Shown here piece after piece: positions 48,351 through 56,515 of a stretch of 64,000 nucleotides of DNA. A program made the translations under genes and the position numbers. The stretch comes from Streptomonospora alba. GTDB taxonomy: Bacteria; Actinomycetota; Actinomycetes; Streptosporangiales; Streptosporangiaceae. Every line of letters begins with the position of its first letter. Position 1 is the stretch's first letter. Location: contig NZ_JROO01000030.1 in NCBI RefSeq assembly GCF_000826685.1, forward strand, positions 1 through 64,000, written 5' to 3'. A model generated the notes under the pieces. That model made no database searches, had not been told where the DNA came from, and saw nothing but the letters and a program-made list of their open reading frames with translations.

Positions 48351-48596
48351 TCAGCGATCCGCGGACTTCCCGCGCGCGGAAGCCCGGTGATGGTTCCGCA
48401 CGCCGGCGATGCCCCAGCTCGCGAACATGACCCCGTTGAAGACCCACAGCCAGGTGAAGAAGTCGGCGTCGGAATCGCCGGGCGCGAGGCCGAGGATGAT
48501 CGACCCGTGCAGCGATGCGGTGATCGACCCGGTGACGGCCGGCCCCCACTACGACGCGTACCGGACCCTCCCGCGTGGCCGCGGGTGCGATGCCAT
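48351..48596 (-). pseudogene. Amber-interrupted paralogue of the 46772-47047 membrane protein
   Basis: An ATG at 48596 with an excellent GAGGAGAA site opens a frame that hits TAG at codon 16 (48549-48551) and then continues open to a TGA at 48351. The translated frame on both sides of the TAG aligns almost without gaps to the protein at 46772-47047: RYAS then stop then WGP matches EYAG-V-WAM, and the end VMFASWGIAGVRNHHRAS matches SLFAVWGIAHVLRYHRAS. So a single nonsense mutation seems to have killed a duplicate gene, unless the amber codon is read through. Confidence 0.75.
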
Positions 48597-48633
48597 GCAG
48601 GTTCTCCTCGGGTCGGCCCGCGGGAGCGGGATG

Positions 48634-49386
48634 TCACCGGGTCGCGATCGCCAGCACCCGCCGCAGCGTGTCAGGGGTGTCCGCATCGCCCTGCGGAACC
48701 GGTGCGTCGGGACGCCGGTCCCACAGCCACAGCAGCACGTCCGACGGCGCACCCGCAACCGTCGCGGTCGGCTCGCCCGGACCGGACTCCCGCACCCGTA
48801 CGTTCTCCCGCGTCATCAGGACGTCCCAGGAGCGCTGCGGGGTGCTGAGACGCACCGTGCGGCGGTCGGCGCCGGCGAGGGCATCCGAGAAGTAGTCCGG
48901 CCAGTAGACCGTGGAGAATTCGGCGATGACGACCAGGATCTCGTCGACGCCGTCGTTCGCGAGATCGTCGGGAATCGAGGTGAGCGGAACTCCGGCCGCG
49001 AGTTCGGCGTCGACCCGGTGGACGACGGTCTCGTGCGCCATGCGGCGGTACCAGAAGCCGACGCTCTGGTCCGGGTCGTACCAGGTATAGGACCGCTCCG
49101 TCGGCGAGTGGGTGTCCAGCTCGCCGGCCAGCGCGGCGTAGGCCCGGTCGAGCAGCGCGATCGGCATCTCGTCCTCGATGCCCTCCGGCGGCCACGGGTC
49201 GGGCTCGCGGGCGAAGCGGATGCACTGCGCCTTGTGCAGGTAGACCTCGGCCACGTGGCGAACCAGATCCGCCAGCGTCCAGTCGGGGCAGCTCGGAACG
49301 TCCGCTGCGAGGTCGGCGCCGCTCGCCACCTCGCGCAGGCGGTGGAACTCGACGTCGAGATCTCCGCGCAGCTCTGAGTACTCCAT
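48634..49386 (-). CDS. Mycothiol-dependent maleylpyruvate isomerase-family protein
   Basis: DinB/MDMPI superfamily protein of 250 aa. CPDWTLADLVRHVAEVYLHKAQ near residue 33 and MAHETVVHRVDAE near 130 supply the three histidine ligands of the metal site of this fold. The C-terminal part (EPTATVAGAPSDVLLWLW) is the sterol-carrier-like domain. It probably performs a mycothiol-dependent transfer or isomerisation. The ribosome site is weak. Confidence 0.86.
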   Translation of the reverse strand: MEYSELRGDLDVEFHRLREVASGADLAADVPSCPDWTLADLVRHVAEVYLHKAQCIRFAREPDPWPPEGIEDEMPIALLDRAYAALAGELDTHSPTERSYTWYDPDQSVGFWYRRMAHETVVHRVDAELAAGVPLTSIPDDLANDGVDEILVVIAEFSTVYWPDYFSDALAGADRRTVRLSTPQRSWDVLMTRENVRVRESGPGEPTATVAGAPSDVLLWLWDRRPDAPVPQGDADTPDTLRRVLAIATR

Positions 49387-49516
49387 CGCACGATCGTTTC
49401 ACATTACGCACGCCCGCACCGGTTCGCTCGGCCGCGTATGCGCGGATGCCCCGTTCCGGCCGGTGGGGCTCGAGCACGTGGGCCGAGACGGAGCCGCCGG
49501 CTTCGGCCGCAGCCGT

Positions 49517-49542
49517 GCGGCGTGCCCGCGCGGGCACGCCGC
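49517..49542. terminator. 26-bp perfect palindrome, probable terminator
   Basis: Two 13-bp arms (GCGGCGTGCCCGC and its complement) meet without spacer, in the 303-bp gap after the SDR gene. The remainder of the gap holds nothing recognisable. Confidence 0.5.
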
Positions 49543-49689
49543 TGGCGGTGCGATCGGGTGGCCGGCGTGCGGAGGACGGCCATTCGGGGAGCGGTACTTC
49601 CTCCCCGCCCTCCCCGCCGCCGGCTTCGGTCTCCGCGGTCGCGTCGAGCCGCGGCCGGGCCTCGCAGCATGCTCTCGACGGGTCCCCGG

Positions 49690-50427
49690 TCACCAGGGGA
49701 TGGCGCCGGCGTCCTCGACGAACGAACCGGTCGGGCCCTCGTCGGGCAGCGTGGCGAGCCGGATCGCTGTCGCTGCGCCCTGCTCAGGAGTGCGGGGCCC
49801 GCGGAAGCCGGTGAAGTCGGTCGCGACCAGACCCGGGCAGGCGGCGTTGATCAGGATGTTCGTATCGGCGAACTGCCGGGCGTACTGCACGGTGACCGCG
49901 TTGAGGTAGGACTTCGACGGCGCGTAGGCCGCCATGACGGGACCGACGTCGACGGCCGGGTCCGCCTGCCGGGTGAGGGAGGCGACGGAACTGGAGACGT
50001 TGACGATGCGGGGCGATGTCGCGCGCCGCAGCAGCGGCAGCATCGCGTTGGTCACCCGGATGACACCGATGACGTTGGTCTCCACGACCGTGCGGACCAC
50101 GTCGAGGTCGAGCGTGGTCGGGTCCTGCCCCCACCCCGATCCCGTCTCTCCTGAGATACCGGCGTTGTTGACCAGCACGTCCAGGCGCCCGGCCTGCCGT
50201 TCGACCAGTTCCACGGCATCGGCGACACTCTGGTCGCCGGTCACGTCCAGCGGCACCCCGAACGCCTCCGCCCCGGCGGCGCGCAGCTTCCCGACGGCGG
50301 CTTCGAGCCGGGCCTCGTCGCGCGCTCCCACAGCCACGCGGTACCCGAGGGCGCCCAGCCCGGCCGCGATCTCGTACCCGATTCCCTTGTTCGCGCCGGT
50401 CACCAGTGCGGTCTTCGTTTCGCTCAT
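49690..50427 (-). CDS. Short-chain dehydrogenase/reductase
   Basis: NAD(P)-dependent oxidoreductase of 245 aa. TGANKGIG is the cofactor loop, LVNNAG the NNAG motif, NVSSS the catalytic serine block and YAPSKSYLN the YxxxK pair. The GxxxGIG spacing and Arg after the first strand suggest NADPH. It is divergently arranged with a LysR regulator that likely controls it. ATG 50427 follows GAGG. Confidence 0.92.
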   Translation of the reverse strand: MSETKTALVTGANKGIGYEIAAGLGALGYRVAVGARDEARLEAAVGKLRAAGAEAFGVPLDVTGDQSVADAVELVERQAGRLDVLVNNAGISGETGSGWGQDPTTLDLDVVRTVVETNVIGVIRVTNAMLPLLRRATSPRIVNVSSSVASLTRQADPAVDVGPVMAAYAPSKSYLNAVTVQYARQFADTNILINAACPGLVATDFTGFRGPRTPEQGAATAIRLATLPDEGPTGSFVEDAGAIPW

Positions 50428-50485
50428 GCCCTCGATCCTCGCTCGCGGACGAGCGGCGCATCCAACACCGATGCGGTGCACTGCA

Positions 50486-50500
50486 ATACCCGGCAGGTAT
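50486..50500 (+). promoter_or_regulatory. LysR-type operator between SDR and lysR genes
   Basis: ATACCCGGCAGGTAT is an inverted repeat (ATACC, 5 bp, GGTAT) with the T-N11-A form bound by LysR proteins, located in the 93-bp divergent intergenic region. Confidence 0.6.
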
Positions 50501-50520
50501 CACGGAGGTATGCTGTCGCT

Positions 50521-51384
50521 GTGGACGCCTTGGAAACCCGCGAGTTGAGGTACTTCACGGCCGTCGCCGAGGAACTGCACTTCGGTCGCGCCGCCGAGCG
50601 CCTCGGTATGGCCCAACCTCCGTTGTCCCGGGCCATCCAGCAGCTTGAGCGGCGCCTCGGCGTCTCCTTGCTGGAACGCGACCGCCGCGGCATCTCCCTG
50701 ACCGGCGCCGGAGAGGTGCTGCTGGACGAAGGCCGCGCAGCCCTCGACGCGGCCACCGCTGCCGCGCGCCGCACCCGTCGCGCCGGCGGCGCCGACGGTC
50801 CGGGCGGCTCCCGAAACCGCCTGGTACTGGCGGTGAAAGCCGCCGCGTCGCACGAACTGCTGCAGAAGCTCCTCGACGCCTACGCGGCCGAGCCCGACGC
50901 CGCCGAAATCGAGGTGCTCCCGAGCGGCACGTGTGAGCAGGAGGAGATGCTGCGCGACGGCCGCGCCGATGTGGCGCTCATGCACGCGCCGTTCAACTCC
51001 CTCGCCGGGTTCGACAGCGAGGAACTGCTGACCGAGGGGCAGATCGCCATCCTGCCCGCCGATCACCCCCTCGCCGCGCGCACGACTCTGTCTCTGGCCG
51101 ACGTCAGCGACATTCCCGATCTTCCGCTCGCCCGCTGGTCCCGCCACGGCACATCCGCACCCGGCCCGGGCCCCGAGATCCACGACCAGACGCAGCTGGC
51201 CCAGTTGATCGCCCTCGGACGCACCGTGGCCGTCTTCCCCGAGTCCGCCCGCGCATGGCTATGGGCCGAGCACGCCGCCGTCCCCTTGGCCGACGCGCCC
51301 CCCGTCGTCACCCACATCGCCTGGCCCGCGCACAGCCGCTCCCTCGCCCTGGCCGGGCTGATCCGCACGGCCACACGACTATGA
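50521..51384 (+). CDS. LysR-family transcriptional regulator
   Basis: Regulator of 287 aa: winged helix (about 1-62, with HFGRAAERLGMAQPPLSRAI) and an effector-binding domain with two lobes. GTG 50521 is chosen because family members begin with the ELRYF segment here; GGAGGT lies somewhat upstream. It is divergent from the SDR gene and likely regulates it through the ATACC-N5-GGTAT site. Confidence 0.88.
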   Translation: MDALETRELRYFTAVAEELHFGRAAERLGMAQPPLSRAIQQLERRLGVSLLERDRRGISLTGAGEVLLDEGRAALDAATAAARRTRRAGGADGPGGSRNRLVLAVKAAASHELLQKLLDAYAAEPDAAEIEVLPSGTCEQEEMLRDGRADVALMHAPFNSLAGFDSEELLTEGQIAILPADHPLAARTTLSLADVSDIPDLPLARWSRHGTSAPGPGPEIHDQTQLAQLIALGRTVAVFPESARAWLWAEHAAVPLADAPPVVTHIAWPAHSRSLALAGLIRTATRL

Positions 51385-51726
51385 CCCGCTCTTGCCTCTC
51401 AGCCTGGGAGGCGCCTCTCTTCAGCGAGGTCCGCTAGCTAGGTCACCGAGACGGTTCACGGGTCTCCGGCCCCCGCAGGTACTCCGGTTCATCGTCGGCG
51501 AGTACCTGCGAGGCGGCCGTGGGCGGTTCCCTTGGGGAGCGGTGTGCGCCGCGACATGGACAAGGTGCACGTGGTCCCGGTCGAGGGCGGAGCCGAGGAC
51601 GCGGTCACCTGCGAATGGGGCCGTGCCGAGGATGGTCGGAAGGCCGAGGGCGGCCAGGGCCGCCCGAGCCGTCCGGGGGTGTCCGGTGGCGGGTGGCGCC
51701 CGGCGGGTCCCTTCGACGAACAGGGA
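51385..51726. other. Intergenic region without recognised content
   Basis: About 340 bp between the convergent lysR and CPBP genes; frames are Gly/Arg/Pro-rich and lack support. No clear terminator is visible. Confidence 0.4.
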
Positions 51727-52626
51727 CTACCGGCGGTCGGCTCCGGTCCCCCGGGGCAGCCCCAGCCGCCCGCGGGTGAGGAGGACGAGGATCACCGCGA
51801 CCAGCGCGACCAGCACCGCCTCGCCCATTCCGCTCGCCTCGCCCAACGCCGCGACCTTGAGTCCCGCGACCGCGTTGACGGCGGTGTGGGCGACCACCAC
51901 GGCGATCAGGCCGCCGCGGGAGGAGTTGAAGACGCAGCCGAAGACGACCGTGAGGCCGACGACGAGCATGGTGTAGACGTGGAAGTCGATCTGGGACTGG
52001 ACGGTTCCCGGCATCGTCCACAGAGGAGCGTGCCACACCGCCCAGACCGCGCCGAGGATCACGTTCGCGGCCAGCGGGGGCATGGCCCCCTGCAGCCGGG
52101 GCAGCATGAATCCGCGCCAGCCCAGTTCTTCGTTGCCGCCTCCGGCGAAGGCGATGAGCAGGACGTTGGCGGGCAGTAGCGCCGCCGCGGCCCCCAGTTC
52201 TGCGCTGTTCACCGACGCCTCCGCCAGCAGCACCGGAATCGCCGCGGAAGCCGCGATGGCCAGAACGACGGCCGCGGTGATCACGTAGGGCGCTGCTCCG
52301 CCCCGTCGGCGCGGCGAGTACCGCCGGAAGAGGGCGCCGACGCCGGACCATCCCTGGAGGGCCCAGGTGACGGCCACCGCCGCGACGGCCGGCCCGAAAC
52401 TGCCGATGATCACGAGCGCCATCGGATTGCCGCCCTCGGTGAGGGCGGTACCGCCTCCCCAGACCGACCAGGAGAAGGCGAACGCGACTAGGAGGTAGGC
52501 GGCGAGGCCGCGCGGCGGGAGCGTCGTCGCACGCGCCGGGTCGGCGGCGGCAGAGGCGGATTCGGGTGCGGATGCGCTCGCGGAGTCTGGAGAGGGGGGC
52601 CGCGTAGCGGACGAAGGGTTGCTCAT
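51727..52626 (-). CDS. CPBP-family intramembrane metalloprotease
   Basis: Membrane protease of the CAAX/bacteriocin-processing family, 299 aa with about eight helices. The catalytic motifs are present: NEELGWRGFMLPRL (EExxxR), VWHAPLW and VVAHTAVN. It may process a peptide or protect from bacteriocins. The N-terminal 45 residues are a Ser/Ala-rich tail. ATG 52626 is preferred over ATG 52641; both have weak ribosome sites. Divergent from a TetR regulator. Confidence 0.87.
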   Translation of the reverse strand: MSNPSSATRPPSPDSASASAPESASAAADPARATTLPPRGLAAYLLVAFAFSWSVWGGGTALTEGGNPMALVIIGSFGPAVAAVAVTWALQGWSGVGALFRRYSPRRRGGAAPYVITAAVVLAIAASAAIPVLLAEASVNSAELGAAAALLPANVLLIAFAGGGNEELGWRGFMLPRLQGAMPPLAANVILGAVWAVWHAPLWTMPGTVQSQIDFHVYTMLVVGLTVVFGCVFNSSRGGLIAVVVAHTAVNAVAGLKVAALGEASGMGEAVLVALVAVILVLLTRGRLGLPRGTGADRR

Positions 52627-52641
52627 ACTCGAAACATACAC

Positions 52642-52660
52642 TGTTGGATAGAAACCAACA
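52642..52660. promoter_or_regulatory. Probable TetR operator
   Basis: TGTTGGATAGAAACCAACA, a perfect 6-bp inverted repeat with 7-bp spacer, sits midway in the 62-bp divergent region between the CPBP and tetR starts. Confidence 0.6.
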
Positions 52661-52688
52661 ACGTAGGTCCCCTTGTATGCTGTCGGGC

Positions 52689-53363
52689 ATGGCTGAAGAG
52701 GGATCCGACCGGCAGTTCGGCAGCGTGTTCCACCGGCCGGAGCGCCGGCGCAGGGCCCAGCCCGCGCTGAGCCGCGAGCGCATCGTCGCCGCGACGATCG
52801 CGCTGCTCGACCGTGAAGGCTCGACCGCGCTGACGATGCGCAAGGTCGCCGCCGAGATCGGCGTCCACGCGACGAGCCTCTACTGGTACGTGGAGCGCCG
52901 CGAGGACCTCGTCGACCTGGCCGTCGACGCGATCCTGGCCGAGGCCGCCGCGGACCTGCCCGGCCCTGAGGCCCCCTGGGACACCGCGGTGAGGGAGACC
53001 GCGCGGCGGTACTATGCGGCGTTGACCGCGCACACGTGGGCGGCGGAGTTCGCCGGCGCGCGGCCGCTGGTCGGGCCGAACGCGGTCGTCCTCGCGAGAC
53101 GGATCATCACCGCGCTAGGGGAGCTCGGCGGCGACGAGGAGAGTCAGGCCGTCGCGGTCCGGGCGGTGTCCAACCAGATCCTCGGCGCGGCCACATCGGC
53201 TGTCGCGATGCGGACGAGCGAGGCGGAGTTCCGAGGCGGGCAGGCCGAAGAGGCCGTGGTCGCGTCCACGGCGGCGCCCAACGCCCTCACCCTGCCCGAC
53301 TCCTACTTCGACCAGGTGCTGGATCTGCTCGTGGAAGGCATCCGGGCCCACCGCGCCGCGTGA
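52689..53363 (+). CDS. TetR-family transcriptional regulator
   Basis: Repressor of 224 aa with an N-terminal helix-turn-helix (LTMRKVAAEIGVHATSLYWYVERREDLVD) and a C-terminal ligand domain of the TetR_C tetracycline-repressor type (WAAEFAGARPLVGPNA). ATG 52689 is the likeliest start, and ATG 52677 is in frame. Divergent gene arrangement and operator suggest it controls itself and the CPBP protease. Confidence 0.88.
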   Translation: MAEEGSDRQFGSVFHRPERRRRAQPALSRERIVAATIALLDREGSTALTMRKVAAEIGVHATSLYWYVERREDLVDLAVDAILAEAAADLPGPEAPWDTAVRETARRYYAALTAHTWAAEFAGARPLVGPNAVVLARRIITALGELGGDEESQAVAVRAVSNQILGAATSAVAMRTSEAEFRGGQAEEAVVASTAAPNALTLPDSYFDQVLDLLVEGIRAHRAA

Positions 53364-53615
53364 GGGCCGCGGTGTTGCGCGGAAGTCCAGAGGTCCGTTC
53401 CGGTGTCGCGCACCCGGTGTCCGCCGGAATGCCCACCCCGGCTCCTTGCCGGCGAATCCCTGCGCAGCAGAGGGCGGTGTTCTCCTTCGGCATCGCTGCT
53501 GACTGAGCCCGTCGGAACCCCGCCGCTCGTCGGCGGCGTAGCCGCCCACCTCGGTACCGGAGGCATGTGCGACGCGGCCTCTCAGGAGCCTCCCGCACGT
53601 CCCCGCACAACGAAG

Positions 53616-53647
53616 AAGGCCCGGCCTGTCTGTGCAGGTCGGGCCTT
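53616..53647 (-). terminator. Terminator of the original tRNA-Arg gene
   Basis: A 13-bp stem AAGGCCCGGCCTG/CAGGTCGGGCCTT (one wobble pair, 6-nt loop) is placed 22 bp beyond the tRNA 3' end in the leftward direction. It marks the chromosomal side of the integration point. Confidence 0.7.
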
Positions 53648-53668
53648 TTCTCAGCTGTCTCAGCTCTG

Positions 53669-53711
53669 CGCGCTCGGGAGGATTCGAACCCCCAACCTTC
53701 TGATCCGTAGT
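53669..53711 (-). other. Attachment site: 3' half of tRNA-Arg(ACG)
   Basis: On the minus strand the sequence runs from anticodon loop CTACGGA through GGTTGGGGGTTCGAATC to the 3' acceptor strand CGAGCGC with discriminator G. This is the anticodon-to-3'-end half of tRNA-Arg(ACG). No 5' half follows: similarity stops abruptly at about 53711. Such a fragment is what site-specific integration into a tRNA gene leaves at one end of an element. The intact tRNA should stand at the other end, outside the window. Confidence 0.85.
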
Positions 53712-54263
53712 AGGCGTGGGGGTGTCCAGCTCCGTCCGGGGTGGCTTGTCGACCCGCTGCCGGGCGCGGTTCCGGCCTCCGCAATTCCCTCGGCGTCCCG
53801 GCCCGTCCACAGTCGTTGTTAGCACCCGCGTTAGCAAGAATCGGGGCACCTACCTGCACCGGGCCTCAGCCACGCGCAAGGGATGGCTGAAAGCCAACGC
53901 GACGTGGGGCCAGCAACCACGGTAGCGCTCAGCCACGGTCCCGGGCCGAGGTGCTTGGTCGCGCTGGGGCCGGTAACCCAAGACAGACAGGGTCGCGCGA
54001 CCGAGTGGCTCGGGAGACTAGGACGTCGGGTGCCCGAATTACTCCAATAGGCAGCGGATCGCCGGTTCGGCGCGTCACCATAGGAACGAGCACACGACAT
54101 GCGCTCAACGGCGGCTGGGGCGTGCTCGGGACCGGGCGCCAGCCCGCAGCCCGAGCACGCCCCAGCAAGCCGCAGTGACGGCGCTCCGCGCCGTCGCCTT
54201 GATCTCACATAGCCAAATTCGGCAACGCTAGAGACGATCGTCCAGTCGAATCGAGTTCTTACA
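53712..54263. other. Noncoding left end of the element
   Basis: About 550 bp with no supported gene. It contains GTTAGCA direct repeats near 53820-53836, the perfect palindrome GGTCGCGCGACC near 53992, and a hairpin with 17-bp arms at 54114-54166. Some of these may serve recombination or insulate the cargo from chromosomal transcription. Confidence 0.5.
54114..54166. repeat. Long hairpin with perfect 17-bp arms
   Basis: GCTGGGGCGTGCTCGGG (54114-54130) and its exact complement (54150-54166) enclose a 19-nt GC-rich loop. It may be a strong terminator or a structural site of the element; no T-tract follows on either strand. Confidence 0.65.
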
Positions 54264-55202
54264 ATGGCTCAAAAGAACACTTACAGAGAGCGTACAGTGT
54301 CGTTTTATGAGATTGTGTTTCGCAAAAATGGAGAGGAGGTTCGTGGTGAGCAAGTGAATTGGAAGGAGTTTCTTTCCGAAGCTACGCGAGCAAAAGTTGC
54401 CGAGCTCACTTTGGATGCAGACGAAACTTTTGTGGGAAGTATCGTTCCAGTCGACGAAGAGGACCACTTGCTTTTGCATCGAGTAAAGGGCCAAACTGAA
54501 TGGCTTTCGGTTATGAATTGGGAAACAGGAGAATGGAAGGAGTTGGAATCAAAAGCCAGCGAGGGATATCTCGACACTTCTGTAATTTCTTTTCTATCCT
54601 ATGGGAACATCGTTGGGATAATGCAAGGGGCAACATCCTCGCCTACACACAAGTCGCTCGAAAAATGGATAAATGGAATCAAAGTATTCGAAAGGACAAA
54701 TGTCGTTGTTCGGCCGCTAGTATCTCAGGCTCAAGTTGATAGTCTTCGGCAAGCAAGCGGCGCAAATCGAATAGAGATTCGTATTGGTGCAAGCAAAAGC
54801 GAAGCTTTGAGTAAAAAGAACGGCCGCCTCGCGAATATGCTAAAGAAGGCCAGGGAAGACTATGGGGATATATCGGTAACTCTAATAATCAGCGTTCCTC
54901 GCGGCAAGTCGAGAACCGAAGATCGACAGCGGCTGCTTAACGACCTCCAAGACCTCGAAGAAGTTATGCCGAAGGCGGCAGAGAAGGCAAAAGCTACCTT
55001 GGTATACGCTGAGGAGGGGAGTCCTGAACAAAGACGTCTTGTTGAACTAGTGGAGCACCACATCACAGCGAAGCGTCGTGTTCCTGCTGTGGATGAGGAC
55101 GGCAACTCCGTGCGGATTTTGTCAGCGGTGGGCGCCATACTGGAGGTAGCAGATCAGCATGAAGCAGAGCTTAGGCGCGCAGCTGACGTTGAGGCTGGGT
55201 GA
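54264..55202 (+). CDS. RexA-like soluble protein, candidate abortive-infection sensor
   Basis: Soluble 312-aa protein with no signal peptide or membrane helix. By eye it resembles lambda RexA along much of its length: an opening SFYE strand, a short helix WKEFL, a strand with LLLHRV, then a block (about 107-175) with SFLSYGNIVGIMQG, a PTHKSLEKWI helix and VVVRPLV followed by a strand RIEIRIG. RexA is the DNA- and phage-sensing half of the RexAB exclusion system. Codon use is strikingly AT-rich for this genome. ATG 54264 lacks a clear ribosome site. A downstream start is possible but would remove the conserved strand. The next gene encodes a four-helix membrane protein 31 bp later. Confidence 0.7.
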   Translation: MAQKNTYRERTVSFYEIVFRKNGEEVRGEQVNWKEFLSEATRAKVAELTLDADETFVGSIVPVDEEDHLLLHRVKGQTEWLSVMNWETGEWKELESKASEGYLDTSVISFLSYGNIVGIMQGATSSPTHKSLEKWINGIKVFERTNVVVRPLVSQAQVDSLRQASGANRIEIRIGASKSEALSKKNGRLANMLKKAREDYGDISVTLIISVPRGKSRTEDRQRLLNDLQDLEEVMPKAAEKAKATLVYAEEGSPEQRRLVELVEHHITAKRRVPAVDEDGNSVRILSAVGAILEVADQHEAELRRAADVEAG

Positions 55203-55233
55203 CCTGGGGCTGCGTGACTGAGGCGGTGAGCGC

Positions 55234-55788
55234 ATGGCCAGGTGGTTCGATGCTGTGAGGACGCTTAGAGGGCTCTGGTCAGAAAAAACTTGGTTTGACT
55301 ACCTGCTCGCTGGATTCCTGGTAATTATTTACGGCCTAATTTCGCAACATTGTTCCAGCGTGGATTTCCTTTCTTTCAAGGATTTGAATCAAAGGCTAGC
55401 TATATACAGTACCACCGCGTCGGTAATCTCAATATTTGGCGGCTTGGGGGCAATTTCTATTACTGTTTATATTTCCGCTAGCGGCGAACGTTGGGAGATG
55501 ATCAAAAGAAACTATCACGTAGAGCTACACCGAAACTGGGTGGCTCTTACCGCTGGCTTGGGTCTTGCTGCCTTATTTTGCGTCACCGCACAATTGGTTG
55601 ACTACAACAAAGAGGCTGGACTTTCTCAATATGTATTTTGGTTTGGTGCAAGTTTGGCTGTCCTGAGATTTGCTCGATTGATTTGGATTTTTGATCATAC
55701 GCTTGAAATTTGGAGCAAAGACACCTCGGAGAGTGGCCGTATTTCCGCGCCAAGGTTTCACCCTAAATGGACAGAAAATTCTGAGTGA
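55234..55788 (+). CDS. RexB-like four-helix membrane protein, candidate effector
   Basis: Membrane protein of 184 aa with helices at about 21-40, 58-82, 101-122 and 132-153 and short charged loops (SGERWEMIKRNYHVELHRN between helices 2 and 3). This order, loop pattern and a second-to-third helix arrangement resemble lambda RexB, the membrane protein that depolarises the cell when activated by RexA. It is AT-rich like its partner and cotranscribed with it (31-bp gap). Start at ATG 55234, weak GAGGCGG site. Channel activity is inferred. Confidence 0.68.
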   Translation: MARWFDAVRTLRGLWSEKTWFDYLLAGFLVIIYGLISQHCSSVDFLSFKDLNQRLAIYSTTASVISIFGGLGAISITVYISASGERWEMIKRNYHVELHRNWVALTAGLGLAALFCVTAQLVDYNKEAGLSQYVFWFGASLAVLRFARLIWIFDHTLEIWSKDTSESGRISAPRFHPKWTENSE

Positions 55789-55855
55789 AGTGACATTGTG
55801 TTTTCAGTGTTGGGTAAATAATCATTCCTGCCTTGTAGGTGTACACTAGGTGCCC

Positions 55856-56515
55856 ATGATCCGTGCTGTGGCGTTCGATGTCGGTGAGTGCCTGGTGGAC
55901 GAGTCGACCGAGTATGGGACGTGGGCTGACTGGCTTGGGGTGCCGCGTCATACGTTCTCGGCGATGTTCGGGGCGATAATCGCTCGGGGGCTCGACTACC
56001 GGGAGACGTTCCAGGTCTTCCAACCCGGTTTCGACTTGGCCGAGCAGCGGCAGAAGCGGGCTGAGGCCGGTCAACCCGAAACCTTCGGCGAAGCTGACCT
56101 CTACTCCGACGTGCGGCCGTCGCTGGCGAAGCTGCGGGAGCAAGGGCTGTGGGTCGGCATCGCGGGCAATCAGACCGTGCGGGCTGGGGGCATCCTGCGT
56201 TCGCTCGACCTGCCCAACGACATGATCGCCACGTCCGACGACTGGGGCGTGTCCAAGCCCGACGTGGGGTTCTTCCGGCGCCTGGTGCAGGAAGCGCCGT
56301 GTGCGGCCGACGAGATTCTGTATGTGGGCGACCGTTTGGACAACGACGTCATGCCGGCGGCTGCGGTCGGGCTTCATACCGCGCTCATCCAGCGAGGGCC
56401 GTGGGGCACCATTCAGCAGGGCGACCCGGACGCCGATCGCATCCCCACGATGCGGATCGATGCCCTCTCCGAGCTGCCGGGCCGCGTCTCCGAATTCAAC
56501 GCCGGAGTGCGCTGA
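55856..56515 (+). CDS. HAD-superfamily hydrolase
   Basis: Phosphatase or dehalogenase-type enzyme, 219 aa. Motif I is FDVGECLVDES, where the first Asp is present but the second acidic position of DxD is Gly-Glu, so activity may be altered. Motif II is AGNQ, motif III lysine lies in SKPDVGFF, and motif IV is VGDRLDNDV. The second copy of the classical DxD residue is missing, a point against a plain phosphatase. ATG 55856 (or GTG 55850) has no good ribosome site; TACACT 9 bp upstream could be a -10, giving leaderless mRNA. The end overlaps the convergent XRE gene by 20 bp. Confidence 0.8.
   Translation: MIRAVAFDVGECLVDESTEYGTWADWLGVPRHTFSAMFGAIIARGLDYRETFQVFQPGFDLAEQRQKRAEAGQPETFGEADLYSDVRPSLAKLREQGLWVGIAGNQTVRAGGILRSLDLPNDMIATSDDWGVSKPDVGFFRRLVQEAPCAADEILYVGDRLDNDVMPAAAVGLHTALIQRGPWGTIQQGDPDADRIPTMRIDALSELPGRVSEFNAGVR

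Noticed and set aside
53669-53711. Functional tRNA-Arg gene
   Set aside because: Only the 3' half exists; acceptor 5' strand and D arm are missing, so it is an attachment-site remnant.
53716-53925. 69-aa frame next to the attachment site
   Set aside because: No ribosome site, odd composition, and it runs through the attachment region; probably noncoding.
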